DNA of 64,000 nt, from assembly GCF_018446385.1 (NCBI RefSeq), contig NC_056002.1, positions 6,931,474 through 6,995,473 of the forward strand, given 5' to 3'. Below are positions 22,536-31,842 of the stretch, in pieces. Origin of the DNA: Zingiber officinale. Lineage: Eukaryota; Streptophyta; Magnoliopsida; Zingiberales; Zingiberaceae. The notes under the pieces are model-generated. The model was not told the origin of the DNA, made no database searches, and saw only the letters and a list, made by a program, of their open reading frames with translations. The stretch's first letter is position 1, and the number at the start of each line of letters is the position of its first letter. The position numbers were made by a program, and so were the translations under genes.

Positions 22536-23521
22536 ATATGCATGATTTTAACTATATATATGGTTTCTGGTAAATGTTCCGAATAAACATATACAATGAA
22601 TTAATGACTGTGATGCCGTGTTCTTGTGCGTAAAAATTTCTGCTGGAACTGTCGTCGTGACCACTGGAAGAAAAGTAGTGCAGGAAGATGCTGGGCAGCT
22701 CCCTCTATGGCTAGCTGCACGTCTCACATGTTTCATACTTTGAGCTAGGAAATTATAGGGCACAGAGAAGGACATGCAATTAATATTTTTTACAAAGATA
22801 ATAGTTTTGTATAATGTACACTTAATCATGGATTAAGTATTAATCAATTTGGAAAATGTGGCTTCAATGGGTCGAGGAAAGTGCTATGAAGAAAGGTTGC
22901 CTCACCTACCAAATCCGGTTAATTATAACATTGTTTAATTATCATGATTCACGAAGGCAAACAAGGATTATTGACCCGTTGAGTCGGATGACAAAAATTG
23001 ACTCACAATTAATTGGTTAATTGTACAAAGGTGAATTTGAAATTTGATGATATATGTGATAGAAGTTGAGTTTTCTTCTAATCCTATGAATTTTAGGAAT
23101 GGAATAAGAACTTAAATTAAGAAAACATAAGATATGATATAGTTTTATCAAAAATATGATATAATATATAAGTATAAATAAAATGACAATGATTGTGACT
23201 GAAGAGTCTTCTTGTCTTTTAGCATTGTTTAGAAGATCCTGTGAGAAGAAAAAGATAAAGCAAACGGGGAAGATCTTACAAGAAACTTAGGATTGATGGT
23301 ATCAAAAAGTTTCTTATCAATGGGGAATAAGAAACTAGGCCAAGATAATCCCTAAACCCTTAGGGACCAACCTTATATATAGTGCACATTAATTATCAAC
23401 TCATAGATAATAATGAATGCGAATAATAGGTTTTACACATATGAGATCCAAATCCAATAACCCAATACCGAATAACCTTAAGTTAGATCACTTAATGAGT
23501 TTCATTATCACAAGTCTTAAA
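22536..23521. repeat. Copy A of TIFY9 3' flank (empty-site copy), duplicated at 57698-58685
   Basis: These 986 bp begin atatgcatgattttaac, 53 bp after the TIFY9 stop, and are almost identical to 57698-58685. The first about 480 bp show no difference by eye, and roughly fifteen small differences sit in the rest. At its left end it continues without a break from the TIFY9 gene. At its right end it stops abruptly against a Tat LTR that lacks its first bases. The right part (from somewhere after about 23000) is the beginning of a minus-strand copia LTR, complete in the other copy. The 93-codon minus ORF here is conserved only because the whole segment is duplicated. Confidence 0.9.
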
Positions 23522-25099
23522 GTCAAGAGGCAATATAGCGGTCAAAAGTTAAGAGGACGTGACGGTCAATAGTCAAGGTGACTTGACAGTCAATAGTTAA
23601 GGTGACTCGGCAGTCAATAGTCAAGCTGACTAGGCAGTCAGAGGCAAGCATATGGGGTAGTCAGAGGTCAGGCAAACTTGTCGATCAAGGGGGCAAAGTA
23701 GTTGAAAGACAAAGGGAGACGACAGGCGGAACACCGGGCACAGGTCGGGATCAGTAGAGCTGGGTAGAGGTAGCTCGATCTACAGGCCTGCGATTCGAAG
23801 GCCCGAAAGTGCAAGTCACAAATCACAGATCGGAATCAGCAGAGCTGGGTAGAGGCAGCTCGATCTACAGGCTTATGGTCGAGGGCCAGCAAATACTCAC
23901 GGGTCGGGATTGGCAGAGCTGGGTAGAGGCTGCTCGATCTACAGGCCTGCGATTCGAAGGCCCGGAAGTGCAAGTCACAAATCACAGATCGGAATCGGCA
24001 GAGCTGGGTAGAGGCAGCTCGATCTACAGGCTTACGGTCGAGGGCCAGCAAATACTCACGGGTCGGGATTGGCAGAGCTGGGTAGAGGCAGCTCGATCTA
24101 CAGGCCTGCGATTCGAAGGCCCGGAAGTGCAAGTCACAGATCGGAATCGGCAGAGCTGGGTAGAGGCAGCTCGATCTACAGGCTTACGGTCGAGGGCCAG
24201 CAAATACTCACGGGTCGGGATTGGCAGAGCTGGGTAGAGGCAGCTCGATCTACAAGCCTGCGATTCGAAGGCCCGGAAGTGCAAGTCACAAATCACAGGT
24301 CGGAAGCGGCAGAGCTGTGTAAAGACAGCCCGATCTACAGGCTTATGGTCGAGCGCCAGGAAATACAGGGTATAGAGTACAGACCGTGAGCGACAGGGCT
24401 GTTCAGGGTTAGCCCGACTGACAAGTAACGCTTAGAGGCGGGATCTGGTCGAGGGGTGTGAGGTAGATGCAGACCGCGATAAATAGGATGAGCTAAGTTT
24501 TGCAGGAGTCGGAGGATCACAATTGTCCGTCAAGGGTAATCATTACATACCAGTGAGATGTGCGAAGGCGGAGGTTCCTAAACGAAAAGATGCCCTCATA
24601 ACCAATAGTAGCCTGACAGATGTCCTTCGCTACAAGACAAAACCCATGTGTAAAGGCGGAGGTTCCTAAACAAGAAGATGCCTTCACGACCAATAGCAGC
24701 ACGATAGGTGTCCGGGATACACGACAAAGCCCAGCGTCTAACGTTTTCTGACAGGGTTGCAGGTTCTGGAAGCAAGGTGGGTGCATAAAAAGGAGGGGAT
24801 TCCTCGTACGCGGGTACACGCTCTCTCGTCACTTTTTCCACAACTTTTCATTTTCAGTCATTTTTTCGGCTCTCTGCTTTTTCTGGAGAAAAAGGACCTG
24901 ACTTGAGCGTCGGAGGGCCTAATCCGGGGACTTTTTCCCTGGGTTCTGGTCTCTAACGTGGAGGGGGAGATCGTCTGAGTGTGTGCAGGATCTTGCAGCA
25001 TCGTCAGCCGCCCGTGGGAGTCGAATCACCCACGACTTTCCGTCAACAACCAGGCTGTCGCGACCAGCCTTCGTCCGACTCAGCTTTCGGACATGATCA
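23522..25099 (+). repeat. 5' LTR of the large Tat element, first 48 bp missing
   Basis: It matches the 3' LTR from 56131 to its end. The first 48 bases (56083-56130) are absent, and copy A of the host flank abuts directly. A repeat of about 155-160 bp around cagagctgggtagaggcagc fills 23740-24330. A TATA-like cataaaaagg is at 24784-24793, with transcription start probably near 24815. It ends gatca directly before the primer-binding site. Confidence 0.88.
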
Positions 25100-25103
25100 A
25101 ATT

Positions 25104-25121
25104 TGGCGCCGTCTGTGGGAA
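25104..25121 (+). other. Primer-binding site of the large Tat element
   Basis: TGGCGCCGTCTGTGGGAA, 4 bp after the LTR, is identical to the site at 43-60. Confidence 0.75.
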
Positions 25122-25442
25122 ACACAACAGCCTGATCCGAAGCGTGAAGATGGAGGACTCTGGTCGAAGCTCCAGCAGGAGGATTAACGTTACCATGACC
25201 GCGGGGAGTACGAGCTCTTCAAGGAGGTCAGAAAGCGAGCCGCCTCTGAAAAACATGGCACGGTTTCACGACCTCTCCTAGCACCTGAAGCGTCCAAAGA
25301 ACCAGCTCCTGTTTTCGACAGGAGCTCAAAGAGAAAGCAGCCAGAAGAACTCCCTCGTACTTCATTCCGAGAGCCTCGCCGCAACTATCGTCGATCTGGA
25401 CCTCGAGAGCATAGTCCGAAGAAAGAAGAGCCGCCGGCGTCG
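25122..25442 (+). other. Leader and out-of-frame start of gag
   Basis: A frame beginning near 25150 (MEDSGRSSSRRIN) stops at 25281. The basic, Ser-rich sequence continues in the frame of the downstream gag ORF (KRKQPEELPRTSFREPRRNY), so a frameshift near 25275 probably separates the true gag start from the rest. Confidence 0.5.
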
Positions 25443-27362
25443 GTGGCGGAGAGCTCTTTACATCCACCCCGGGATTCAGGAAAGGGGAAGACTATAATCT
25501 CTGCCAGAGATCTGCCTGAAGATCTGGATGATAAGGTACCCTTCTCGGCTCAGATCTTGAGGGAAAGCCTGCCAAGGGGTTATCGAGCCCCAAACATCGG
25601 GGAATATGATGGGAGCAAGGACCCGGAAGAGCATCTGCGGAAGTTCAAGAACACGGCTATGTTGTATCAATACAGCGATGCCGTCAAATGCCGAGTCTTC
25701 CTACATAGCCTATCAGGGTCGGTGCAGAAGTGGTTCGATGGATTGCCCCCAGAGTCCATCAACCGCTTCATGGATTTCAAAATGGCCTTCCTACGTCGTT
25801 TCGCCAGTAGTCGTAAGTATCAAAAAACCGACCATTGCCTTTTCGCTCTTAAACAGGAGCCGACCGAGCCTCTGCGAAGCTACATCAACCGGTTCAGTCA
25901 GGTGGCCAATGACGTCCCCTCCGCCACCTCAGAAATATTGATGAGCGCCTTCTCCCACGGATTGCGAGAAGGGGAATTCTTCAGGGATCTCATCAAAAAC
26001 CCCGTCCGGAGTTTTGACGATATGGTGGAGAAAACTTCTTGCTACATCAAGGTGGAGGAAGCTCAGGCCGCTAGGAGGAAGGCTGAAAAGACGGTGGCTC
26101 CTGACAACCGACCCGAAAGGAGAGCACCCCAACCAGCTCAGCCCTTTCAGCGCGTTCAACCCAGGTCTGCCCCTCAGCCCGCTCAGGGAGTCAGACCAGC
26201 CCCACGAGTTGCTGCCATACACGCGCCCAGGCCTGGACCAAGGGGAGCACCATATTGCACATATCATCGGTCCAGGACGCATGATCTCAGTAACTGCTTC
26301 CAATTCGCTCGTGATTCCAGGCGAGCTGCCGAGCAGGGTCTGCCCCCCCCGGAGTTAGCGCCCCAAATACAGAGAATGGAGGAAGAACGGGCCGCGGCTG
26401 GACGTGCTCGTCAGACCCAACCCGACCTAGCCGGTCCTTCTAACCAAGCCGGTCCCGGGGAAGATCGAAGAGATGCCGGAGAGCTGGAAAACCGGGGCAA
26501 CGCTGATGTGCGAGAAATCGGCATGATTTCAGGAGGGCCCACTGACGGGGACTCAGGCCGAGCCCGTAAGTCACATGGTTGGCGGTTATATGTGGGAGCC
26601 ATGGGATGCAACCACGAGCAGGCGTCCGGTCCTGTTATTAGCTTTGGGTCCCAAGACTTGGAGGGTCTGGAACTGCCCCACGACGACGCTCTCATAATCA
26701 AGGCCGTTATTGCTAATAGCCGAGTGGCTCGGGTCTTTGTGGATACCGGGAGCTCGGTCAACATTTTGTTTAGAGCTGCGTTCGAGGAGATGCAGATTGA
26801 TGCCGCTGAGCTCCAACCCATAACCACTTCTTTGTACGGGTTCACAGGCAACGAAGTCAAGCCCATGGGTCAGATCAAGCTAGCCATTTCCATGGGCACT
26901 GAGCCACTGGTGCACACCCGGAGGAGCACTTTTATAGTGGTGGATTCGCCTTCCTCCTACAACGTCATCCTGGGAAGGCCAGCTCTGCATGAGTTCCGGG
27001 CTGCTGTCTCCACTTTTCACCAGAAGATCAAGTTCCCGGTCGGCGAGCGGGTCGGGGAAGTCAAGGGAGAGGAGAAGGTGTCTCGCAGCTGCTACATTGA
27101 TATGGTCCGAGTGGAGGCACGCAAAAGCCGGAGAACGCAGGATGGTGGTGTACACACTATCCAAGAGGAGCCTCTGCCTATTGCCGAGGAGCCTATCCCT
27201 TGGGAAGAGATTCAGTTGCACCCTGATAGAGCAGAGATCATTACTCGCATTGCCAGCGACTTACCGCCGGAGCTTAGGTCGGAGCTGATACAGTGTCTGA
27301 GACGTAATAAGGACGTTTTGCTTGGTCACCGGAAGAGCTGCCCGGAGTCAAACCAGAGGTAG
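25443..27362 (+). pseudogene. gag-pro: Tat gag and aspartic protease (frameshifted at the 3' end)
   Basis: This open frame is 639 codons. The capsid-like retrotransposon gag domain spans about residues 45-215 (HLRKFKNTAMLYQYSDAVKC, KWFDGLPPESI, LRSYINRFSQVA). A Pro/Gln/Arg-rich nucleocapsid-like stretch follows, with CTYHRSRTHDLSNC in place of a standard zinc knuckle. The protease has its catalytic signature VDTGSSVNILF and the downstream VILGRPALHEF flap/ILG motif. The frame closes at 27362 because one base seems to be missing in the run near 27317; the sequence continues in frame with RT one phase away. Gag packages the RNA and the protease processes the polyprotein. Confidence 0.85.
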
Positions 27363-27382
27363 CCGAGCACAAGCTGCATTTA

Positions 27383-28465
27383 ATGCCCGAAGCCAAGCCA
27401 GTCCAGCAGAAGAAGAGAAACTTCTCTGCCGACCAGAATAAAATTATCCGAGCTGAAGTGGATCAGCTCAGGAAGGCAGGACATGTTCGAGAGGTGCAGT
27501 TCCCGTCCTGGCTTTCTAATGTTGTATTGGTAAAAAAGCCTAACAACAAGTGGAGGGTGTGCATAGACTTTCGCGACCTCAACAAAGCCACCCCCAAAGA
27601 CTGTTATCCTCTCCCGCGGATCGATCAGGTGGTGGATTCAACTGCTGGCTGTGAGAGGATATGCATGATGGACGCTTATCAAGGATATCATCAGATACCC
27701 TTGGCTAGGGAGGATCAGGAGAAGGTTAGCTTCGTAACGACTGACGGTACTTTCTGCTATACGGTCATGCCATTTGGACTCAGGAATGCTGGGGCTACCT
27801 ACCAAAGGATGATGGACAAAGTCTTTCGAAGTCAGATTGGGTGGAACGTCAAGGTCTATGTTGATGACATCCTAATCAAGTCCCCCCTGGCGTCCAATCT
27901 CATAAGAGATGTAGAGGAAACCTGCGGGACTCTAAGGCAATATGGTGTAAAGCTGAATCCTCTGAAATGCTTGTTCGGGGCCAAAGGAGGGAAGTTTCTG
28001 GGGTATCTGGTGACTAAACGAGGGATAGAAGCCAATGCTGAGAAGGTTCAAGCACTTCGGAACATGCAGATCCCTCAGAATCTGAAGGAAACACAGAAGC
28101 TAGTCGGCAGGATAACAGCGCTGTCCCGATTCATCTCCAGATCTGTAGATCGAGTCGCGCCCTTCTTCAAAGTGCTCAGGAAAGCAGCCAAGTTTCAGTG
28201 GACGGAAGAATGCACACATGCCTTTGAGGAGCTAAAGCAATACCTGAAGTCTTTTCCATCGCTGTTTAAGCCTGTTGTGGGAGAGCCCCTTTGGGTCTAC
28301 TTGTCAGCCACCCCTGAGGCCGTGGGGGCCGTGCTGGTTAAAGAGCAGGACAATGTACAACGACTAGTGTATTTTTTCAGCCATCTATTGAAGGGGGCTG
28401 AGTCTCGGTACACGGCCCTGGAAAAGTTGGTTTATGGACTTGTTCTCATGACTCGGTGCCTCTGA
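27383..28465 (+). pseudogene. pol: Tat reverse transcriptase and first RNase H (ends at a nonsense codon)
   Basis: 360 codons are open. RT blocks are in order: VLVKKPNNKWRVCIDFRDLN, MMDAYQGYHQIPL, MPFGLRNAGATYQRMMD, the catalytic YVDD (VYVDDILIKS) and FLGYLVTKRGIEA. The RNase H-like connection follows (FSHLLKGAESRYTALEKLVY). The frame ends at a TGA (28463-28465) where the family continues; the next ORF is in the same frame, so this is a point nonsense change. RT copies the element RNA into DNA. Confidence 0.85.
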
Positions 28466-28474
28466 CCGTATTTT

Positions 28475-29086
28475 TTGGCACATCCCATCACCGTCCTGAC
28501 AAACAGTACAATGGGTAGAGCTCTCACCAAGGTGGAGGTAGCAGGTCGGCTTATCAAATGGGCAACCGAGCTAGGGGAATATGATATACAATATCAGCCT
28601 CGAACCGCGATCAAAGCACAGGCTCTGGCGGATTTCTTGACAGAGGTTTATCAAGCAGACTCGGAGGAGGTCTGGAAAATTTATGTAGACGGGTCGGCTA
28701 CCCATCATGGAAGTGGTGTAGGTTCACTTCTAATATCTCCGCAGGGAGACATTATGCAGCTGGCTGTACGACTAAATTTCAGAGCTACCAACAATGAGGC
28801 AGAATATGAAGCCCTATTAACAGGTCTGCAAGCAGCTCGGCATGTAGGGGCCAGCCGAGTCATAATATATTCAGATTCCCAGCTAGTAACTCAGCAGGTG
28901 ACCGGGCATTTTGAGGTAAACAATGAAAAGATGCGAGTTTATAAGGAAGCCTATGAAAAGATGAGGGAAGAGTTTAAAGAAGTCACAGTCACTAAGATTC
29001 CCAGGGCTGAAAATGAAAGAGCGGATGAACTAACTAAAATGGCCAGCTCCCTGACCACTTGGGCGCTTAACAGATCTATAGCATAG
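28475..29086 (+). pseudogene. pol: Second (archaeal-type) RNase H of the Tat pol
   Basis: The frame is shared with the RT ORF after its stop. From about residue 65 it shows an additional RNase H domain: YVDGSATHHGSGVGSLL (first Asp), NNEAEYEALLTGLQAA (Glu), VIIYSDSQLV (Asp) and NERADELTKMAS (final Asp). All four acidic residues are present. A second RNase H after the standard one is a signature of the Tat lineage. A TAG at 29084-29086 interrupts the frame before integrase. Confidence 0.85.
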
Positions 29087-29251
29087 ATCTTCCTTATAGC
29101 TCAGATAGATCTACAAAATAACCTGGGAGAAGTAATTGATTGGAGGGCGCCCATAATAAGCTTCCTCCAACAAGGAATTGTACCCACCAACTTAGAAGAG
29201 GCGCGTATGCTCAGGAGACAGGCCCATTCTTATGTTTTGATCTGAGATCAA

Positions 29252-29796
29252 TTGTACAAAAAGTCTTTCTCCAGACCTCTGCTCAAGTGTTTGAATACGG
29301 AAGAAGCAGATCAGGCCTTGCGAGAGATACATTTGGGGTGCTGCGGTAATCACGCATGTGGAAGAACGCTGGCCTGGAAAGTACTATTGACCGGGTATTT
29401 CTGGCCTACCCTGCAGAAGGACACACAGAAGCTGGTGAATACTTGTTTGTCATGCCAGAGGTATCAGAACCTGACGCACCGACCCACAGAGCTGCTGAGA
29501 ACTTCTATAGTGTCTTGCCCATTTGACCAATCGGGTATGGATATCGTAGGACCTTTCCCAATGGCTACGGGGCAAAGACGTTTCTTGCTGGTAGCAGTAG
29601 ATTACTTTTCCAAGTGGGTGGAAGCGGAAGCCCTGGCCAGAATCACTGAAGATGCGATGATCCAGTTCTTGTGGAAGAATATCTTTTGCAGATTCGGCCT
29701 GCCTCATAAGTTAGTGTCGGACAATGGCAGAAAATTTCAAGGACGCAAAATACAAAATTAGTGCAAGGGGTTCGGCGTAACTCAGGCCTTTACTTC
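29252..29796 (+). pseudogene. pol: Tat integrase, N-terminal part (split by copia insertion)
   Basis: The zinc-binding HHCC region is visible (H-x-n-H in REIHLGCCGNHACG, then CLSCQRY). The core follows with GMDIVGPF (first Asp) and LVSDNGRKF (second Asp). TAG at 29759-29761 replaces a residue of the conserved stretch before CKGFGVTQAFTSV. The sequence is cut at 29801/29802 by the nested copia element, between the second Asp and the catalytic Glu. The remainder is at 37095-37666. Confidence 0.85.
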
Positions 29797-29801
29797 GGTG
29801 G
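29797..29801 (+). repeat. Target-site duplication GGTGG, left copy
   Basis: GGTGG here matches GGTGG at 37090-37094, flanking the nested copia element exactly. Confidence 0.9.
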
Positions 29802-30053
29802 TGTTGGTGCAACCTTAGGTCAAGGTTGACCTGGTTGACCCGACTCGAGTTGACTTGACTCGAGTTGTATTTTGATGTTTGACTTGGGAAGATTGTTGAT
29901 GCAACCTTAGGTCAAGATTGACCTAGTTGAGTTGCATGTTGATGTTTGACACTCGTGGAAGAGTTGTATTCTTGATGTGAGACAAGAATAGATGGTTGGG
30001 AGATTATTGGTGCAACCCTAGGTCAAGGTTGACCTGGTTGACCTGAAAAGTCC

Positions 30054-30760
30054 AAGTATGGAGACTTGGCAAACGGAAAAGTCCAAGCAGGGAGCTTGGC
30101 ACGCGAAAAGTCCAAGTATGGAGACTTGGCACTGGAAAAGTCCAAGCAGGTAGCTTGGCACGCGGAAAGTCCAAGTATGGAGACTTGGCACTGGAAAAGT
30201 CCAAGTACGGAGACTTGGCACGGGGGAAAGTCCAAACAGGGAGTTTGGCACGGGAGAAAGTCCTGGTGAGTGAAGCCAGGCAGTCGGAAAGTCCTGGTGA
30301 GTGAAGCCAGGCAGTTGGAGAAAGTCCTGGTGAGTGAAGCCAGGCAGGGGAAAGACCTAGTGAGTGAAGCTAGGCAGTGTGGAAATCCTGGTGAGTGAAG
30401 CCAGGTGAAAATCCTAGTGAGTGAAGCTAGGTGAAAGGGAAAGTCCTGGTGAGTGAAGCCAGGTGAAAGTCCTGGTGAGTGAAGCCAGGCAGTGGGAAAG
30501 TCCTAACTGGGATGTTAGGCAGTGTGGAAATCCTGGTGAGTGAAGCCAGGTGAAAGTCCTGGTAAGTGAAGCCAGGCAAGGGAAAATCCAGATGGATCAG
30601 GGATGATCGGACATCTGGTGTTGAGGAAAGTCCAAGTAGGTCAAAGGGATTGACCGGACACTTGGCAGGGAGTTCTAGCAGGTCAAGGGAGTGACCAGAT
30701 GCTAGGGATGAAGTACCAATAGGTCAAGGTTGACCGGATATTGGTTTGGAAGTCTTGGGA
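30054..30760 (+). repeat. Array of about 22 tandem small hairpins with covarying stems
   Basis: Successive units of about 25-45 bp each contain an inverted repeat. Stems seen are CCAAG/CTTGG, CCAAGC/GCTTGG, CCAAAC/GTTTGG, CCTGG/CCAGG, CCTAG/CTAGG, CCTAAC/GTTAGG, CCAGATG/CATCTGG, CCAAGT/ACTTGG, CTAGCA/TGCTAG and CCAATA/TATTGG. In the last units a second nested pair GGTCAA/TTGACC appears. Both arms change together while the loops (tgagtgaag, agggag) stay similar. Confidence 0.85.
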
Positions 30761-30784
30761 CTTGGTTTGGGCCAAACCCAAGCT

Positions 30785-31175
30785 CTGGATCGGTCACCGC
30801 ACCGATCCGGATGTCTGTTGCTACGATCGGTCCGTGACCGATCGATATAAGAAGCTCTGTTCGATTGATCGGCGGTGACCAATCGCCAGCGAACAGAGGC
30901 AAAGAGAGGTGATCGGTCCACGGACATCGATCGATGTCCCGATCGGTCGGGACCGATCGGAGACGACGCCGAAGGAAGAGCCGGTGGGATCGGCGTGGAC
31001 CGATCCAGCTATCTGTCGGTCCACGCCGTCGATCGTTACGCATACAGCGCCGATCGGTGCCGGGACCGATCAGGGGGCTTCATCGTGCGTCGATCAGGAG
31101 CCCACTGTGATTTTACCGATCGGTCTGCGGACCGATCAGATGTTGCTCATCGGTCGCACATCGATCAGGGTTCTA
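30785..31175 (+). repeat. GATCGGTC/GACCGATC palindrome array, 5' LTR
   Basis: About nine to ten imperfect palindromes with 7-10-bp arms, for example GGATCGGTC...GACCGATCC type, lie directly upstream of the TATA box at 31222. The same array recurs at 36110-36515 in the 3' LTR, once in the interior at 34550-34645, and in the unrelated chromovirus LTRs. Confidence 0.85.
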
Positions 31176-31221
31176 GCCGTTGCGACGCAACGGCTAGTTT
31201 CTTCGCTGTTTTCTTCGCAGG

Positions 31222-31229
31222 TATAAAGG
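31222..31229 (+). promoter_or_regulatory. LTR TATA box, nested copia element
   Basis: TATAAAGG follows the palindrome array and is conserved in the 3' LTR (36563-36570). Confidence 0.6.
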
Positions 31230-31783
31230 GGTCGAGGGCTGCTGCTGCACTCCTTCTTCTTCCTCTTCTCTTCTGCTACAGAGCTGCTGTTCTGGTGCTT
31301 GAGCTCTGTTGAGTTCCTTCCTCGCAAGCTTCGCGTGAGCTTCCCCGACTGGAACAGCTGCTGCTGTTAGGGTTTTTGAAGCTGCTGCTTCATCCGGACT
31401 CCAGTCGACGAGAAAGCAAGATTGGTAGAGTGCTTGTGTATTCTTACTGTATTTCTTGCTTATTCTTTGTACTTGTACTCTTTGTTTGCTTTTGCAAACG
31501 TTTGTGGCGAGGTTTCTCCACCCACAAGGAGTTTGACATTAGCCGGTTCTCCGGGGACTCATCCACCGACGGATTGATAGGGCTCGTCCACCTTACGGAC
31601 ACGCCGAGGAGTAGGAGTATCATCTCCGAACCTCGTTACATCGCCGCGTTAAGGTTTGATATTCTTCCTTTCGTTTCCTAGTTTATTTTTCCGCTGCGCT
31701 AACGAAGTGTAGGAAGAAACGAGAGCGATTTGGGGCGGCTATTCACACCCCCCCTCTCTAGCCGTACGAAAGATCCTAACAAG

Positions 31784-31799
31784 TGGTATCAGAGCGAGG
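31784..31799 (+). other. Primer-binding site, initiator tRNA-Met
   Basis: TGGTATCAGAGCGAGG, two bases after the LTR, is the standard copia site complementary to the 3' end of initiator tRNA-Met. Confidence 0.9.
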
Positions 31800-31842
31800 C
31801 CGCTCTTCGACGGATCAACACCCGGGGGAGCACGGGCTAGAG

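Larger units (their letters stand above)
29802..31781 (+). repeat. 5' LTR of the nested copia element
   Basis: 1,980 bp. U3 consists of an LTR-start-like sequence repeated three times, about 22 small hairpins (30054-30760) and the GATCGGTC palindrome array (30785-31175). TATAAAGG at 31222-31229 is the likely TATA box. The LTR ends ccgtacgaaagatcctaaca. Confidence 0.9.

Noticed and set aside
22548..22829. 93-codon minus-strand ORF conserved at 57710-57991
   Set aside because: It is conserved only because the whole 1-kb flank is duplicated; no domain, and it lies in TIFY9 3' flank.
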